Shown here one piece after another: positions 16,102 through 23,899 of a DNA stretch of 30,913 bases. Source of the DNA: an uncultured Rhodanobacteraceae bacterium (GTDB lineage Bacteria > Pseudomonadota > Gammaproteobacteria > Xanthomonadales > SZUA-5); NCBI GenBank assembly GCA_937928755.1, contig CALEZI010000096.1, positions 1 to 30,913 of the forward strand, read 5' to 3'. A program made the position numbers and the translations under genes. Position 1 is the first letter of the stretch. Every line of letters starts with the position of its first letter. The notes under the pieces were generated by a model that searched no databases, was not told the origin of the DNA, and saw only the letters and a program-made list of their open reading frames with translations.

Positions 16102-17027
16102 CCCTGACGCCATTGTATGTGCTGCTCGGCGGCTATTTCGCGTTGATCAGTTGGCGCGCGGCGACCGATCGACTGCGTCCAAAGGCCGCGCAACGCAGCG
16201 CGTTCTTCGCGATTCTCGCAGTGCTGTTCCTGATCGGCGATTTGCTGCCGGCCGCGATTGCCGGCGCGTTGGTGCTGGCGCTGGCAGTGATCGCCGGCTG
16301 GGGTTTGCCACAGCAAGTCGCTGCGCCGGCTTCCGGCAACCTCAGCCCCGGCAACCAGCGCCTGTTGCTCCCCGTGCTCGCAATCCCGGCGCTGACCATC
16401 GTGCTAACCCTGTCGCTGCCGCATTTGAGCGTCGCCGACGTGGCCTTTTCCAAGCAGGCGGCCGCGCTCTATGGTCTGGCCGTCGCGTGCGTGGTTGCGC
16501 TGGCGTTGGCATTGGCGGTCACCCGTCATGAGCCCGGCCTGGCGTTGGCGCGCGGTGGCGACCTGCTGGAGTCGATCGGCTGGGCCGTGTTGTTGCCGCT
16601 GCTGCTGGCAGTGCTCGGTACGCTGTTCGCCAAGGCAGGTGTCGGCGATGCGCTGGCGCAGGCGATCGGCACGCTGATGCCGCTCGATGTACGCTGGGTC
16701 GCGATCCTTGCTTACGGACTTGGCATGGCGCTGCTGACGATGGCGATGGGCAACGCCTTTGCGGCATTCCCGGTGATCGCCGGCGGCATCGGCATGCCCT
16801 TCCTGGTGTCGGTGCACGGTGCCGATCCGGCGCCGCTGGCAGCGATCGGCATGCTCAGTGGTTATTGCGGCACGCTGATGACGCCGATGGCCGCGAACTT
16901 CAACCTGGTGCCGGTGGCGCTGCTCGATCTGAACGATCGCAACGCCGTAATCCGCGCGCAGATCCCGACCGCGATCCCTCTGCTTGCCGGCAACCTGATA
17001 CTGCTTGGAGTACTCTGTTTCCGATGA
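16098..17027 (+). CDS. DUF979 family membrane protein
   Basis: This 309-residue protein matches DUF979 and is the constant partner of DUF969. The ATG overlaps the DUF969 stop (ATGA). It is almost entirely hydrophobic, with about eight to nine predicted helices. Conserved-looking polar points are GNAFAAFPVIAGGIGMPFL (about residues 218-236) and the C-terminal SGYCGTLMTPMAANFNLVP segment (about 254-272). The latter resembles re-entrant substrate-binding loops of ion-coupled symporters. Its stop overlaps the pcp start by 4 bases. Likely one half of a two-part carrier; substrate inferred from the operon only. Confidence 0.85.
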   Translation: MTLTPLYVLLGGYFALISWRAATDRLRPKAAQRSAFFAILAVLFLIGDLLPAAIAGALVLALAVIAGWGLPQQVAAPASGNLSPGNQRLLLPVLAIPALTIVLTLSLPHLSVADVAFSKQAAALYGLAVACVVALALALAVTRHEPGLALARGGDLLESIGWAVLLPLLLAVLGTLFAKAGVGDALAQAIGTLMPLDVRWVAILAYGLGMALLTMAMGNAFAAFPVIAGGIGMPFLVSVHGADPAPLAAIGMLSGYCGTLMTPMAANFNLVPVALLDLNDRNAVIRAQIPTAIPLLAGNLILLGVLCFR

Positions 17028-17644
17028 GCGAGATTCTGCTGACCGGTTTCGACCCGTTCGGCGGCGACGTCCGCAACCCGTCGTCGGAGGCCTGCGCGCT
17101 GCTGGATGGCGCGGACATTCACGGCCACCGCGTGCGCGCGCTGTGCCTGCCGACCGCATTCAACGCCGCCGCGCTGCGGGTGTTGCGCGAGATCGCGCGG
17201 CGCGAGCCGGCGCTGGTGATCGCCACCGGCCTCGCCGGCGATCGCGCACAGATCACGCCCGAGCGGTTCGCGGTCAACTTCGCCGATGCGCGTATCCCCG
17301 ACAACCGTGGCCGCCAGCCGCGCGAGCGCGTCATCATCCGCGGCGCGCCGCTCGCCTACGCCAGCACGCTGCCGGTGACGCGCATCGTCGAGCGCCTGCG
17401 GCAAGCCGGAATCCCCGCTGCGCCGTCGCTGTCGGCCGGAGCCTTCGTCTGCAACGAGCTGTTCTTCCGCCTGCGTCATGCACTGGAAGGCCGCAAGGTT
17501 CGCGCCGGCTTCATCCATCTGCCGTACGCCAGCGAGCATGTGGCCGATCGGCCTGGCGTACCGAGCCTGCCGCTGGCGACCCTGGTTGAAGGCTTGCGGA
17601 TCGCGATCGAGGCAACCGTACCTGGCACCGAATCACGCCGGTGA
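17024..17644 (+). CDS. pcp: Pyroglutamyl-peptidase I (pyrrolidone-carboxylate peptidase)
   Basis: This 206-residue cytoplasmic cysteine peptidase (family C15) removes N-terminal pyroglutamate from peptides, releasing the 5-oxoproline that PxpABC converts to glutamate. The opening LLTGFDPFGGDVRNPS is diagnostic. The catalytic triad is visible as Glu80 (TPERFAVN), Cys143 (AFVCNELFF) and His165 (GFIHLPY), each within a few residues of the standard Glu-Cys-His positions. The ATG overlaps the DUF979 stop by 4 bases. As the last gene of the locus it links peptide processing to pyroglutamate use. Confidence 0.96.
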   Translation: MSEILLTGFDPFGGDVRNPSSEACALLDGADIHGHRVRALCLPTAFNAAALRVLREIARREPALVIATGLAGDRAQITPERFAVNFADARIPDNRGRQPRERVIIRGAPLAYASTLPVTRIVERLRQAGIPAAPSLSAGAFVCNELFFRLRHALEGRKVRAGFIHLPYASEHVADRPGVPSLPLATLVEGLRIAIEATVPGTESRR

Positions 17645-17712
17645 CGGGCTGCGGCGCACAGCGGTCTGCCTGGGCTTAGTCTATCGAGTCCGACTTGCCT
17701 GGAGACCTTGCG

Positions 17713-18396
17713 ATGACCCAGACGATCGAACTCACTGCAGACGACGGCGCGCGTTTCCACGCTTATCGGGCTCGCCCCGAACAGCCCAACGGCCATGGCG
17801 TGATCGTGATCCAGGAAGTCTTCGGCGTCACCGCGCACATCCGCTCGGTGGCCGATGGCTTTGCGGCGCACGGCTACACGGTACTGGCGCCGCAGGTATT
17901 CGATCGCATTCAACCCGCCGTCGAACTTGCATGCGACGACGCCGGCATGCTGCGCGGGCGCGAACTGGTCGGACAACTCGGTTTCGATGCGCCGCTGCGC
18001 GATGTGCGCGCTGCGGCTGACTGGTTGCTCGCGCAGGATTGCACCGCGGTCGGCGTGGTCGGCTACTGCTGGGGCGGCGTGATTGCCTACCTGTGTGCCA
18101 CGCGCCTCGGTCTGCCTGCGGTCAGCTACTACGGCCGTCTGGTGCCGCAGTTCCTCCACGAACGTCCGCAGGCGCCGTTGATGTTCCATTTCGGCGAACG
18201 CGATGCGCTGATTCCGAATGCGATGGTCGATCGCATCGCCACACGCTTGCCGACCTTGCCGCTGTTTCGCTATCCCGCCGGCCACGCGTTCAACCGCCTC
18301 GGCGATCCGCACGGCGATCCCGCGTGCGCGGCGCTGGCGAAAGAGCGCACACTGGCGTTCTTTGAACAACATCTGGGGCAGGGCGCACGTGAGTGA
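17713..18396 (+). CDS. Dienelactone hydrolase family protein
   Basis: This 227-residue cytoplasmic alpha/beta hydrolase belongs to the dienelactone hydrolase family. Early features are the IVIQEVFGVTAHIR strand-helix (Glu near residue 36 in the usual position) and the nucleophile elbow GYCWGG with Cys119. The acid is Asp164 (GERDALIP) and the base His191 (PAGHAFNR), so the Cys-Asp-His triad is complete. GGAG lies 8 bases before the ATG. No aromatic degradation genes are nearby, so a housekeeping esterase or detoxification role is more likely than chlorocatechol breakdown. It overlaps the HIT gene by 8 bases. Confidence 0.92.
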   Translation: MTQTIELTADDGARFHAYRARPEQPNGHGVIVIQEVFGVTAHIRSVADGFAAHGYTVLAPQVFDRIQPAVELACDDAGMLRGRELVGQLGFDAPLRDVRAAADWLLAQDCTAVGVVGYCWGGVIAYLCATRLGLPAVSYYGRLVPQFLHERPQAPLMFHFGERDALIPNAMVDRIATRLPTLPLFRYPAGHAFNRLGDPHGDPACAALAKERTLAFFEQHLGQGARE

Positions 18397-18850
18397 ATTC
18401 GAACTCGATCCACGCATCGTCGGCGACAGCGTGGCCCTGGCAGACCTGGGCTCCATTCACGTGCGCGCGATGGCGCATGCAGCCTGGCCATGGCTGGTGC
18501 TGATCCCGAAGCATCCGGGCGCCGTGGAGCTGTACGACTTGCCGGAGGCGGTGGGCAACGAGTTGCAGATCACCACGCTGCGACTCGCGCGTGCCTTGAA
18601 GCAGGCGTTCGCCGCCGACAAGATCAACATCGCGGCGCTCGGCAATGTGGTCTCGCAGTTGCATGTGCACATCGTTGCGCGCCAGGTCGGCGATCCCGGT
18701 TGGCCGAGTCCGGTGTGGGGTCGCAATGAGGCCGAACTGAGCTCCGAGCAGGCCGAGGAGCGCCTGCTGCAGTTGCGCAACTGTCTGCTGCCATTGGATC
18801 AGATCGACCGCTCCATGCCGGGTTTGGCCAGAAACGCCTCGCAGGCGTAG
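18389..18850 (+). CDS. HIT domain protein
   Basis: This 153-residue protein belongs to the histidine-triad superfamily of nucleotide hydrolases and transferases. The triad region is QLHVHIVAR: His92 and His94 are present, while the first triad position is Gln90. The following GDPGWPSPVWG segment is typical of a proteobacterial subgroup that shares this Gln. The GTG at 18389 overlaps the end of the dienelactone hydrolase gene by 8 bases and gives the family N-terminus. Its last 17 codons overlap, on the other strand, the end of the beta-CASP gene. Substrate not known. Confidence 0.88.
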   Translation: MSEFELDPRIVGDSVALADLGSIHVRAMAHAAWPWLVLIPKHPGAVELYDLPEAVGNELQITTLRLARALKQAFAADKINIAALGNVVSQLHVHIVARQVGDPGWPSPVWGRNEAELSSEQAEERLLQLRNCLLPLDQIDRSMPGLARNASQA

Positions 18851-20190
18851 CGACTGCGCAGTTCCTTGGCCAGCACTTCGCGTGCCTTGTCCTCGCCGTG
18901 CACCAGATAGACCGGTGGCTTGTCGCGGAAGTGGCCGTACCAGTTGAGCAGACCCTGCTGGTCGGCGTGTGCGGACAGGCCGCCGACTGTGTGGATGCGC
19001 GCGTTGACGCGAATGATCTCGTTGAAAATGCGCACCGTCGAATGACCATCCACCAGTTGCCGGCCGAGTGTGCCGTGGGCCTGGTAACCGACGATCATCA
19101 CATGGGCGCCGTGGCGCCAGAGGTTGTGTTTGAGGTGATGGCGCACGCGACCGCCGTTGCACATGCCGGAGCCGGCGATCAGGATGCAGCCTTGGGCATG
19201 ACGGTTGAGTTCGCGCGACTCCTCCATCGAATCGACGAAGCGCAGGCCGGGTAGCGTGAACGGGTCGTCGCCATTGCTCCATTGGCTGCGGCCGTCGTGG
19301 TCGAACAAGTGCATGTGACGGCGGTAGACGTCGACCACCTTGGTCGCCATCGGGCTGTCGAGGTACACCTTCCAGCGTTTCATCCCCCATTCCTCGTAGT
19401 GCTTCGCGAACCAGTACAGCAGTTCCTGGCTGCGACCGACCGCGAATGCCGGAATGATCACGTTGCCACCGCTGGCGCGCGCCGCATCCAGCACTTCGCC
19501 GATTTCGTCGATGGTCTGACTGCGCGGTCGGTGCAGGCGGTCGCCGTAGGTGCTCTCCAGCATCACCAGATCGGCGTCGCTGATCGGCGTGGCGTCGCGC
19601 ATGATCGGCGTGCCGTCCGGGCCGATGTCGCCGCTGAACACCAGTTTGCGTTCGCCCGCACCTTCGTCGATCCAGATCTCGACGATCGCCGCGCCAAGGA
19701 TATGGCCGGCATCCTGCAGGCGCAGGTGCACGCCCGGAAACAACTCGAATCGCTGATCGTAGTCGTGGCCGCGCATGCGACCGATGGCCTCACCCACATC
19801 GCCCAGGTCGTACAGCGGTTCCAGCAGCTTCAGCCCGCGGCGCGCACGCATGCGGTTGGCGTGCTCGACATCGGCAGCAGCCAGACGCGCCGAGTCCTCC
19901 AACATCACCCGCACCAGGTCCGCGGTGGCGGTCTGGGTATGGATCTTCCCGGTGTAGCCGCGTTTGACCAGTAGCGGCAGGCGCCCGCAATGGTCGATAT
20001 GAGCATGGCTCAGGATCACCGCGTCGATGTCGCTCGGGTCGAACGGGAAATTCTCGCGATTGCGCGCATCTTCCTCGCGCCCGCCCTGGATCATCCCGCA
20101 GTCGATCAGGATCTTCTTGCCGGCGGCGCGCAGCAGGTGGCAGGAGCCGGTGACTTCACCGGCGGCGCCGAGGAACTGGATCGAGGCCAT
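18799..20190 (-). CDS. Beta-CASP metallo-beta-lactamase RNA-processing exonuclease-like protein
   Basis: This 463-residue cytoplasmic protein has the metallo-beta-lactamase plus beta-CASP architecture of CPSF73/YSH1-like RNA nucleases. Metal-binding motifs are HAHIDH (His62, His64, Asp66, His67), His163 in DAGHILGA, Asp188 in FSGDIG and His408 in GLSAHAD. The beta-CASP insert includes LESTYGDR (about 211-218), IPAFAVGRSQELL (about 246-258) and GSGMCNGGRVRHHL (about 340-353). The ATG at 20190 is chosen because the family start (MASIQFLGAAGEVTGS) begins there; an upstream in-frame extension of 16 residues has no family look. The gene is convergent and overlaps the HIT gene by 52 bases. Bacterial members are thought to act on RNA, but the target is unknown. 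Confidence 0.93.
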   Translation of the reverse strand: MASIQFLGAAGEVTGSCHLLRAAGKKILIDCGMIQGGREEDARNRENFPFDPSDIDAVILSHAHIDHCGRLPLLVKRGYTGKIHTQTATADLVRVMLEDSARLAAADVEHANRMRARRGLKLLEPLYDLGDVGEAIGRMRGHDYDQRFELFPGVHLRLQDAGHILGAAIVEIWIDEGAGERKLVFSGDIGPDGTPIMRDATPISDADLVMLESTYGDRLHRPRSQTIDEIGEVLDAARASGGNVIIPAFAVGRSQELLYWFAKHYEEWGMKRWKVYLDSPMATKVVDVYRRHMHLFDHDGRSQWSNGDDPFTLPGLRFVDSMEESRELNRHAQGCILIAGSGMCNGGRVRHHLKHNLWRHGAHVMIVGYQAHGTLGRQLVDGHSTVRIFNEIIRVNARIHTVGGLSAHADQQGLLNWYGHFRDKPPVYLVHGEDKAREVLAKELRSRYACEAFLAKPGMERSI

Positions 20191-20292
20191 GTCTTTTCTC
20201 GCCGTTGCTGTTTGATTCTGACAATACGACTTCGACAACGTGTAGACGGTTGTCGGTCGTCAATCTGTCGGCGATTTCGCGAAATGCTCTTC

Positions 20293-20401
20293 TTGTCCAC
20301 AAGGGACGCAAAGGAAAACAATGTGTTCAGGAGATGAGACAAGGGTAGCAGTGGTTCCGGGCAATTGCCGCATTGCTCCTATTGCGTTCTTTGCGGACAA
20401 A
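20293..20401. repeat. MITE-like element with inverted TTGTCCGCAAAGRACGCAA ends
   Basis: The left end reads TTGTCCACAAGGGACGCAAA and the reverse complement of the right end reads TTTGTCCGCAAAGAACGCAA, giving inverted arms with few mismatches around an 60-70 base interior. It lies in the 292-base gap between the beta-CASP and sseA genes. The same arms recur at 25369-25520 and in part at 14459-14508. No clear target duplication is seen. Confidence 0.7.
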
Positions 20402-20482
20402 TGATGTTGTTTCAGCTACTTGCAGCACGGTTGGCGTCAGCGAACTGCGCGCGATGTTCCTGCCGCAATCCGCAGACTGACC

Positions 20483-21343
20483 CTACGCGCCCACCGCCAC
20501 CGGACGCGCCGGGTCGGTGATCCAGCCGCTCCACGAATCCGGGTACAAACGCGAGCCGCGCAGGCCGGCAGCGTCCATCGCCAGTCGGTTGTGGCAGGCG
20601 GTCACCCCCGAGCCGCACATGTGGACGACCTGATCGGCGCGGGCGCCGCGCAGCAATTGGGTGAACTCGGCGCGCAACTGTCCGGGTTCCTTGAAGCGCC
20701 CGTCGCTGCCCAGGTTGTCCTGAAACGGGCGATTGAGGGCGCCCGGGATGTGGCCGGCGACGCGATCGATGGGTTCGACCTCGCCACGAAAGCGCGGTGC
20801 CGCACGCGCGTCCAGCAGCTTCGTTGTGCCGTCGGCGAGGCCGAGCGTTAGGGTTGCGGCATCCACCCAGGCATTCGCCGGCAACACCAGGCGCTCGGGC
20901 AATCGGCTCGGCGGGTAAGCTGGCGCCGCTCCGGTCTCCAGCGCCAATCCCGCACGCAACCAGGCCGCAAAGCCGCCGTTGAGCACCTTGACCTGAGTGT
21001 GCCCGGTTGCTCGCAACAACCACCACAGGCGCGCGGCGAATGCGCCGGAATCCTGGTCGTAGGCCACCACCTGCATGTGACGGGTGATGTCGAGCCGGGC
21101 CAGCGATGCTGCCAGCGAGGTCATGCTCGGCAGCGGATGGCGGCCATGCTCGTGCGCCTGCGCGAGGTCGGAAAGATCGCGATTGAGGTCGGCGTAGCGC
21201 GCACGCGGCAGGCGCGACTGCTCATATGCACGTCGGCCGGCATCGGCATCGGCAAGGTCGAAGCGGCAATCGATCAGGCGCAGGTTGCGTTCGTGCAGAC
21301 GCGTCGCCAGGTCAGCGGTCGAGATCAGCGGGGTCGAAGCCAT
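20483..21343 (-). CDS. sseA: 3-mercaptopyruvate sulfurtransferase (two rhodanese domains)
   Basis: This 286-residue sulfurtransferase has two rhodanese domains. The first (about residues 5-135) is inactive and includes LIDCRFDL and VLNGGFAAW. The second (about 155-280) carries the active-site loop CGSGVTAC with Cys243; the CGSGVTA form is typical of mercaptopyruvate rather than thiosulfate sulfurtransferases. It would transfer sulfur from 3-mercaptopyruvate to thiols or cyanide. The ATG at 21343 overlaps the end of the upstream nudL gene by 32 bases, so it is the last gene of a three-gene operon. Confidence 0.92.
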   Translation of the reverse strand: MASTPLISTADLATRLHERNLRLIDCRFDLADADAGRRAYEQSRLPRARYADLNRDLSDLAQAHEHGRHPLPSMTSLAASLARLDITRHMQVVAYDQDSGAFAARLWWLLRATGHTQVKVLNGGFAAWLRAGLALETGAAPAYPPSRLPERLVLPANAWVDAATLTLGLADGTTKLLDARAAPRFRGEVEPIDRVAGHIPGALNRPFQDNLGSDGRFKEPGQLRAEFTQLLRGARADQVVHMCGSGVTACHNRLAMDAAGLRGSRLYPDSWSGWITDPARPVAVGA

Positions 21344-21950
21344 GGCGATCCAGGCGCTCCAGCAGATTCACCAACATGCCCGCGGTGGCGCCCCAGATAT
21401 AGCGCTCACCGAACGGGAATACATAGTAGCCACGCAGTCGACCGCGAAAGTAGCGTTCTTCGCGTTTCAGGTTGCGCCGATCGAGCAGGAAGCGCAGCGG
21501 GACTTCGAATACTTCATCGACTTCGCGGGCGTCGGGCGTCGCCGACACGAGCGGATCGATGATCCCGACCACCGGCGTCACGGCGAACGCGCTGATCGTG
21601 CCGTAAACGTCGAGCAGTCCGATCGGGCGCACTTGTTTCGGGTCGATTCCGAGTTCCTCGTGGGTTTCGCGCAGCGCGCCGGCCACAGCGTCGCGGTCAC
21701 CGGCTTCGATGCGACCCCCGGGAAAACTGATCTGGCCGCCATGTTGCGGCAGATGTTGCGTGCGTTGGGTCAGCAGCACTTGCCAGCCATGCACGCGTGG
21801 CACCAATCCGACGAGCACCGCGGCGGGGCGCAGCAGTTGGCCCTCGGGCAACAGGCCGTCGAGTTCGTCGAGGTTGCTCGGCCCAGGTTCTTGCGCGTTC
21901 AGCGGCCGCAGGGCTGCCGCGAGTCGGTCGATCCATTCGACACTGCGCAT
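21312..21950 (-). CDS. nudL: NUDIX hydrolase, CoA pyrophosphatase (NudL/YeaB) family
   Basis: This 212-residue cytoplasmic hydrolase combines the UPF0035 signature (about residues 59-79, LLTQRT..L..HGGQISFPGG) with a Nudix box at about 79-102 (GGRIEAGDRDA...RETHEELGI). Together these mark NudL-type enzymes that split coenzyme A and its derivatives into 3',5'-ADP and phosphopantetheine. The Nudix glutamates RETHEE are intact. I use the ATG at 21950; an in-frame GTG at 21986 would add 12 residues and overlap the DUF1289 gene, and neither has a good ribosome site, so the start is uncertain. Confidence 0.9.
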   Translation of the reverse strand: MRSVEWIDRLAAALRPLNAQEPGPSNLDELDGLLPEGQLLRPAAVLVGLVPRVHGWQVLLTQRTQHLPQHGGQISFPGGRIEAGDRDAVAGALRETHEELGIDPKQVRPIGLLDVYGTISAFAVTPVVGIIDPLVSATPDAREVDEVFEVPLRFLLDRRNLKREERYFRGRLRGYYVFPFGERYIWGATAGMLVNLLERLDRHGFDPADLDR

Positions 21951-21966
21951 CGGGCAAGCGGCCGAA

Positions 21967-22170
21967 TCAATCACGGAGACGCTCACGCAACGGCAGGACC
22001 TCGATCATGATTCGTCGGCGTTCGGCATCCGGCAACTGACCCCAGGCGCCGATCTCGGCGCCGGTGCGCAGGCAGCCGTCGCACAGGCCGTCGTCTCCGA
22101 GGGTGCAAATGCCAATGCAGGGCGAGAGCGCAGGCGGGCGGGGCGCGCGCGGGTAGACCATCGAGTTCAT
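21967..22170 (-). CDS. DUF1289 small cysteine-rich protein
   Basis: This short protein (67 residues from the ATG at 22170) has the DUF1289 core SPCIGICTLGDDGLCDGC followed by LRTGAEIGAWGQLPDAERR. The four cysteines (C..C...C..C) suggest a metal or Fe-S site, unproven for the family. Upstream in-frame ATGs at 22209 and 22239 exist, but the added residues look non-coding; the ATG at 22161 is equally possible. It ends 16 bases before the chosen nudL start and likely shares its transcript. Confidence 0.82.
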   Translation of the reverse strand: MNSMVYPRAPRPPALSPCIGICTLGDDGLCDGCLRTGAEIGAWGQLPDAERRRIMIEVLPLRERLRD

Positions 22171-22292
22171 GCAGTGAAGTGTATCGCTTGCCACGATTGA
22201 AGCGCGCATGAAAGCATCGGTGTCATGAATACGACGCAAATCAATGTGAACAGGCCACCCTCCACCTCAGATCGAGCCGTGGACCGACCAGG

Positions 22293-22712
22293 ATGCTAGC
22301 GGTCGCCGGCAAGATCCTGCGCGACTACGGGCGGGTATTGGGCGAAATCGAGCCCGGCTGCGCAGCGCTGCCGCGCTCCGCGCTGCCGCATCCGCGGGGT
22401 GCCATCCAGGAAGCCACGCTGCGAGCGCTGGCCATGCTGGATCCGACCGACGATGCGCTGCGCGACGCCTTGATCCGCGGATTCGTCTTCCTCGCCCAGT
22501 TCGTCGACGACGCGGATGCCGAACGGGTTGCCGATGGACAGGCGCAAATGGACGCGATGGCGCTCGAAGCTGGCGCAGAACCCCAGTCGCCGCGAGCACA
22601 GGAGGCGCTGCGCGTGGTCAACCGGATCAAGGTGGAGATGGAGCAGGCGCTGATCCAGGCCTGTCAAGCGGCAAAGATTCCGCTCTCGCGGGCGCCTTCG
22701 TTGTTGCGGTGA
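22293..22712 (+). CDS. Hypothetical protein, 139 residues
   Basis: I do not recognise this gene. It encodes a 139-residue, Ala-rich, mostly helical soluble protein with no signal peptide, cysteine pattern or membrane segment. The charged helix at about residues 60-80 (ALIRGFVFLAQFVDDADAER) and a C-terminal helix ending in LSRAPSLLR are its main features. Codon third positions are GC-rich like its neighbours, and the antisense frames have no family match, which supports coding. The ATG at 22293 has only a weak ribosome site. It is divergent from DUF1289 and convergent with the FKBP gene across a repeat. Confidence 0.6.
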   Translation: MLAVAGKILRDYGRVLGEIEPGCAALPRSALPHPRGAIQEATLRALAMLDPTDDALRDALIRGFVFLAQFVDDADAERVADGQAQMDAMALEAGAEPQSPRAQEALRVVNRIKVEMEQALIQACQAAKIPLSRAPSLLR

Positions 22713-22713
22713 A

Positions 22714-22839
22714 GCAGTGAGTAGTGAGTAGTTAGTAGTGAATAGGAAGAGCAAAGCATTGCCCGGAATGCGGCCGTCTGCTCTTCACTACTCACTACTG
22801 AGCGCGGCGCAGCCGCGCGGACCACTCACTACTCACTCG
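22714..22839. repeat. Inverted element built of GAGTAGTGAG units
   Basis: The left arm (AGTGAGTAGTGAGTAGTTAG...GAAGAGCA, 22716-22754) is repeated in inverse orientation on the right (TGCTCTTCACTACTCACTAC, then CCACTCACTACTCACTCG up to 22839). A perfect 7-bp hairpin GCGCGGC-GCA-GCCGCGC (22802-22818) interrupts the right arm. It fills the whole space between two convergent stop codons, so it could also act as a bidirectional terminator. Confidence 0.8.
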
Positions 22840-22841
22840 TG

Positions 22842-23558
22842 TTACTTGACCTCGATCAGCTTGATGTCGAACACCAGCGCCTGGTTCGGGCCGATCGGGC
22901 GCGGGCCGCGTTCGCCGTAAGCCATGTCAGGCGGCAGGAAGATCTGCCAATGGTCGCCCACCTTCATCAGCGGCAGCACTTCCTGCCAGCCCTTGAGCAC
23001 CTGATTGACCTGAAACTTGGCCGGGACACCACGGGCGAAGGAACTGTCGAACTCGAGGCCGGTGATCAGCGAGCCGCGGTAGTGCACGGTGACTTCGCTG
23101 GTGGCAGTCGGGCGCGCACCGTTGCCTTCTTCGATGACCCGGTACTGAATCCCGTTCGGCAGCGCGACAATGCCCTTCTTGGCGCGGTTCTCAGTCATGA
23201 ACTTGGTGCTCGCAGCCATGTTCTCGCCAGCGAGCTTGTTGAACTTGGCTTCTGCTTCACTGCGCAACTTGGTTTCGAGCAGTTCCATCTGCGCCGCCAA
23301 CTGTTCGCGCGGATAGGCCACTTCCTTGCCGGCAAAGCCGTCCTGCAGAGCGCGGATCACACCATTGAGGTCGATGTCGACGCCGCGTTCCTTGAGGTCG
23401 GCGCCGAACTGGTAGCCAATGGCGTAGCTCATCTTCGCCTTGTCCATGGCGACCGGCGGTGCAGCAGCTGCGGGAGCTGCACCGGGAGCCGGTGTCTGTG
23501 CCCAGGCGGACAGCGAAAACACCGCAGCGGCAACGGCCGCCAACTTTGCAAATTTCAT
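22842..23558 (-). CDS. FKBP-type peptidyl-prolyl isomerase, Mip/FkpA-like
   Basis: This 238-residue protein is a periplasmic or outer-membrane prolyl isomerase of the Mip/FkpA/FklB type. A signal peptide ends at AWA (residue 20, before QTPAPG), followed by an Ala/Pro linker. Residues about 38-125 form the helical dimerisation domain (MSYAIGYQFG...). Residues about 135-238 form the FKBP domain, with VTVHYRGSL, GLEFDSSF, VLKGWQEVLPLMKVGDHWQIFLPP and AYGERG blocks; the active-site aromatic and Asp positions are kept. GGAGG sits 5 bases before the ATG at 23558. There is no lipobox, so it is soluble rather than a Mip lipoprotein. Confidence 0.94.
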   Translation of the reverse strand: MKFAKLAAVAAAVFSLSAWAQTPAPGAAPAAAAPPVAMDKAKMSYAIGYQFGADLKERGVDIDLNGVIRALQDGFAGKEVAYPREQLAAQMELLETKLRSEAEAKFNKLAGENMAASTKFMTENRAKKGIVALPNGIQYRVIEEGNGARPTATSEVTVHYRGSLITGLEFDSSFARGVPAKFQVNQVLKGWQEVLPLMKVGDHWQIFLPPDMAYGERGPRPIGPNQALVFDIKLIEVK

Positions 23559-23641
23559 GGATACCTCCGAAGAAACGGGGATCGCATCGGACCGCCATGG
23601 CAATGCTTGCGCGGCGTGATGCGCTGGTAATAGCCGCGCGG

Positions 23642-23671
23642 ATTCTAAGGGAAGCGAAGGTTAAAGGTCAC
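23642..23671 (-). promoter_or_regulatory. Possible sigma70 promoter of the FKBP gene
   Basis: On the minus strand GTGACC (23671-23666) and TAGAAT (23647-23642) are 18 bases apart, about 84 bases upstream of the FKBP start codon. The -10 matches five of six and the -35 four of six. By-eye call. Confidence 0.35.
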
Positions 23672-23865
23672 CCCGGTCGGCGCTGTGCTGCATCGGCGAA
23701 AGGACGCCGTTCAGGTGCGACATCGCGGCGAGCGGTCATCAGCCATGAGGACCCTCGCATGCGAGCCGAATCCGATCCCCTCCATGGCGAATTCCGCAAA
23801 CTCGTGGCGATGGTCGCCACCCAGGTTCGGCGTTGTTTGCCGCACCGTGGGCTCCACGCCATTAA

Positions 23866-23878
23866 AATCAATCACTTG
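23866..23878 (+). promoter_or_regulatory. IHF binding site upstream of pspA
   Basis: AATCAATCACTTG matches the IHF consensus WATCARNNNNTTR at every fixed position. It lies just upstream of the -24 element; IHF bends the DNA at the E. coli pspA promoter too. Confidence 0.65.
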
Positions 23879-23884
23879 CGGGCT

Positions 23885-23899
23885 TGGCACGAGACTTGA
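23885..23899 (+). promoter_or_regulatory. Sigma54-dependent promoter of pspABC
   Basis: TGGCAC-N5-TTGA (with TTGGCACGAGACTTGAA in full) fits the -24/-12 layout with correct spacing. The -12 has TTGA instead of TTGC; from memory, the E. coli pspA promoter likewise departs from TTGC at this spot. Predicted start of transcription is near 23911, some 36 bases before pspA. Confidence 0.8.
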
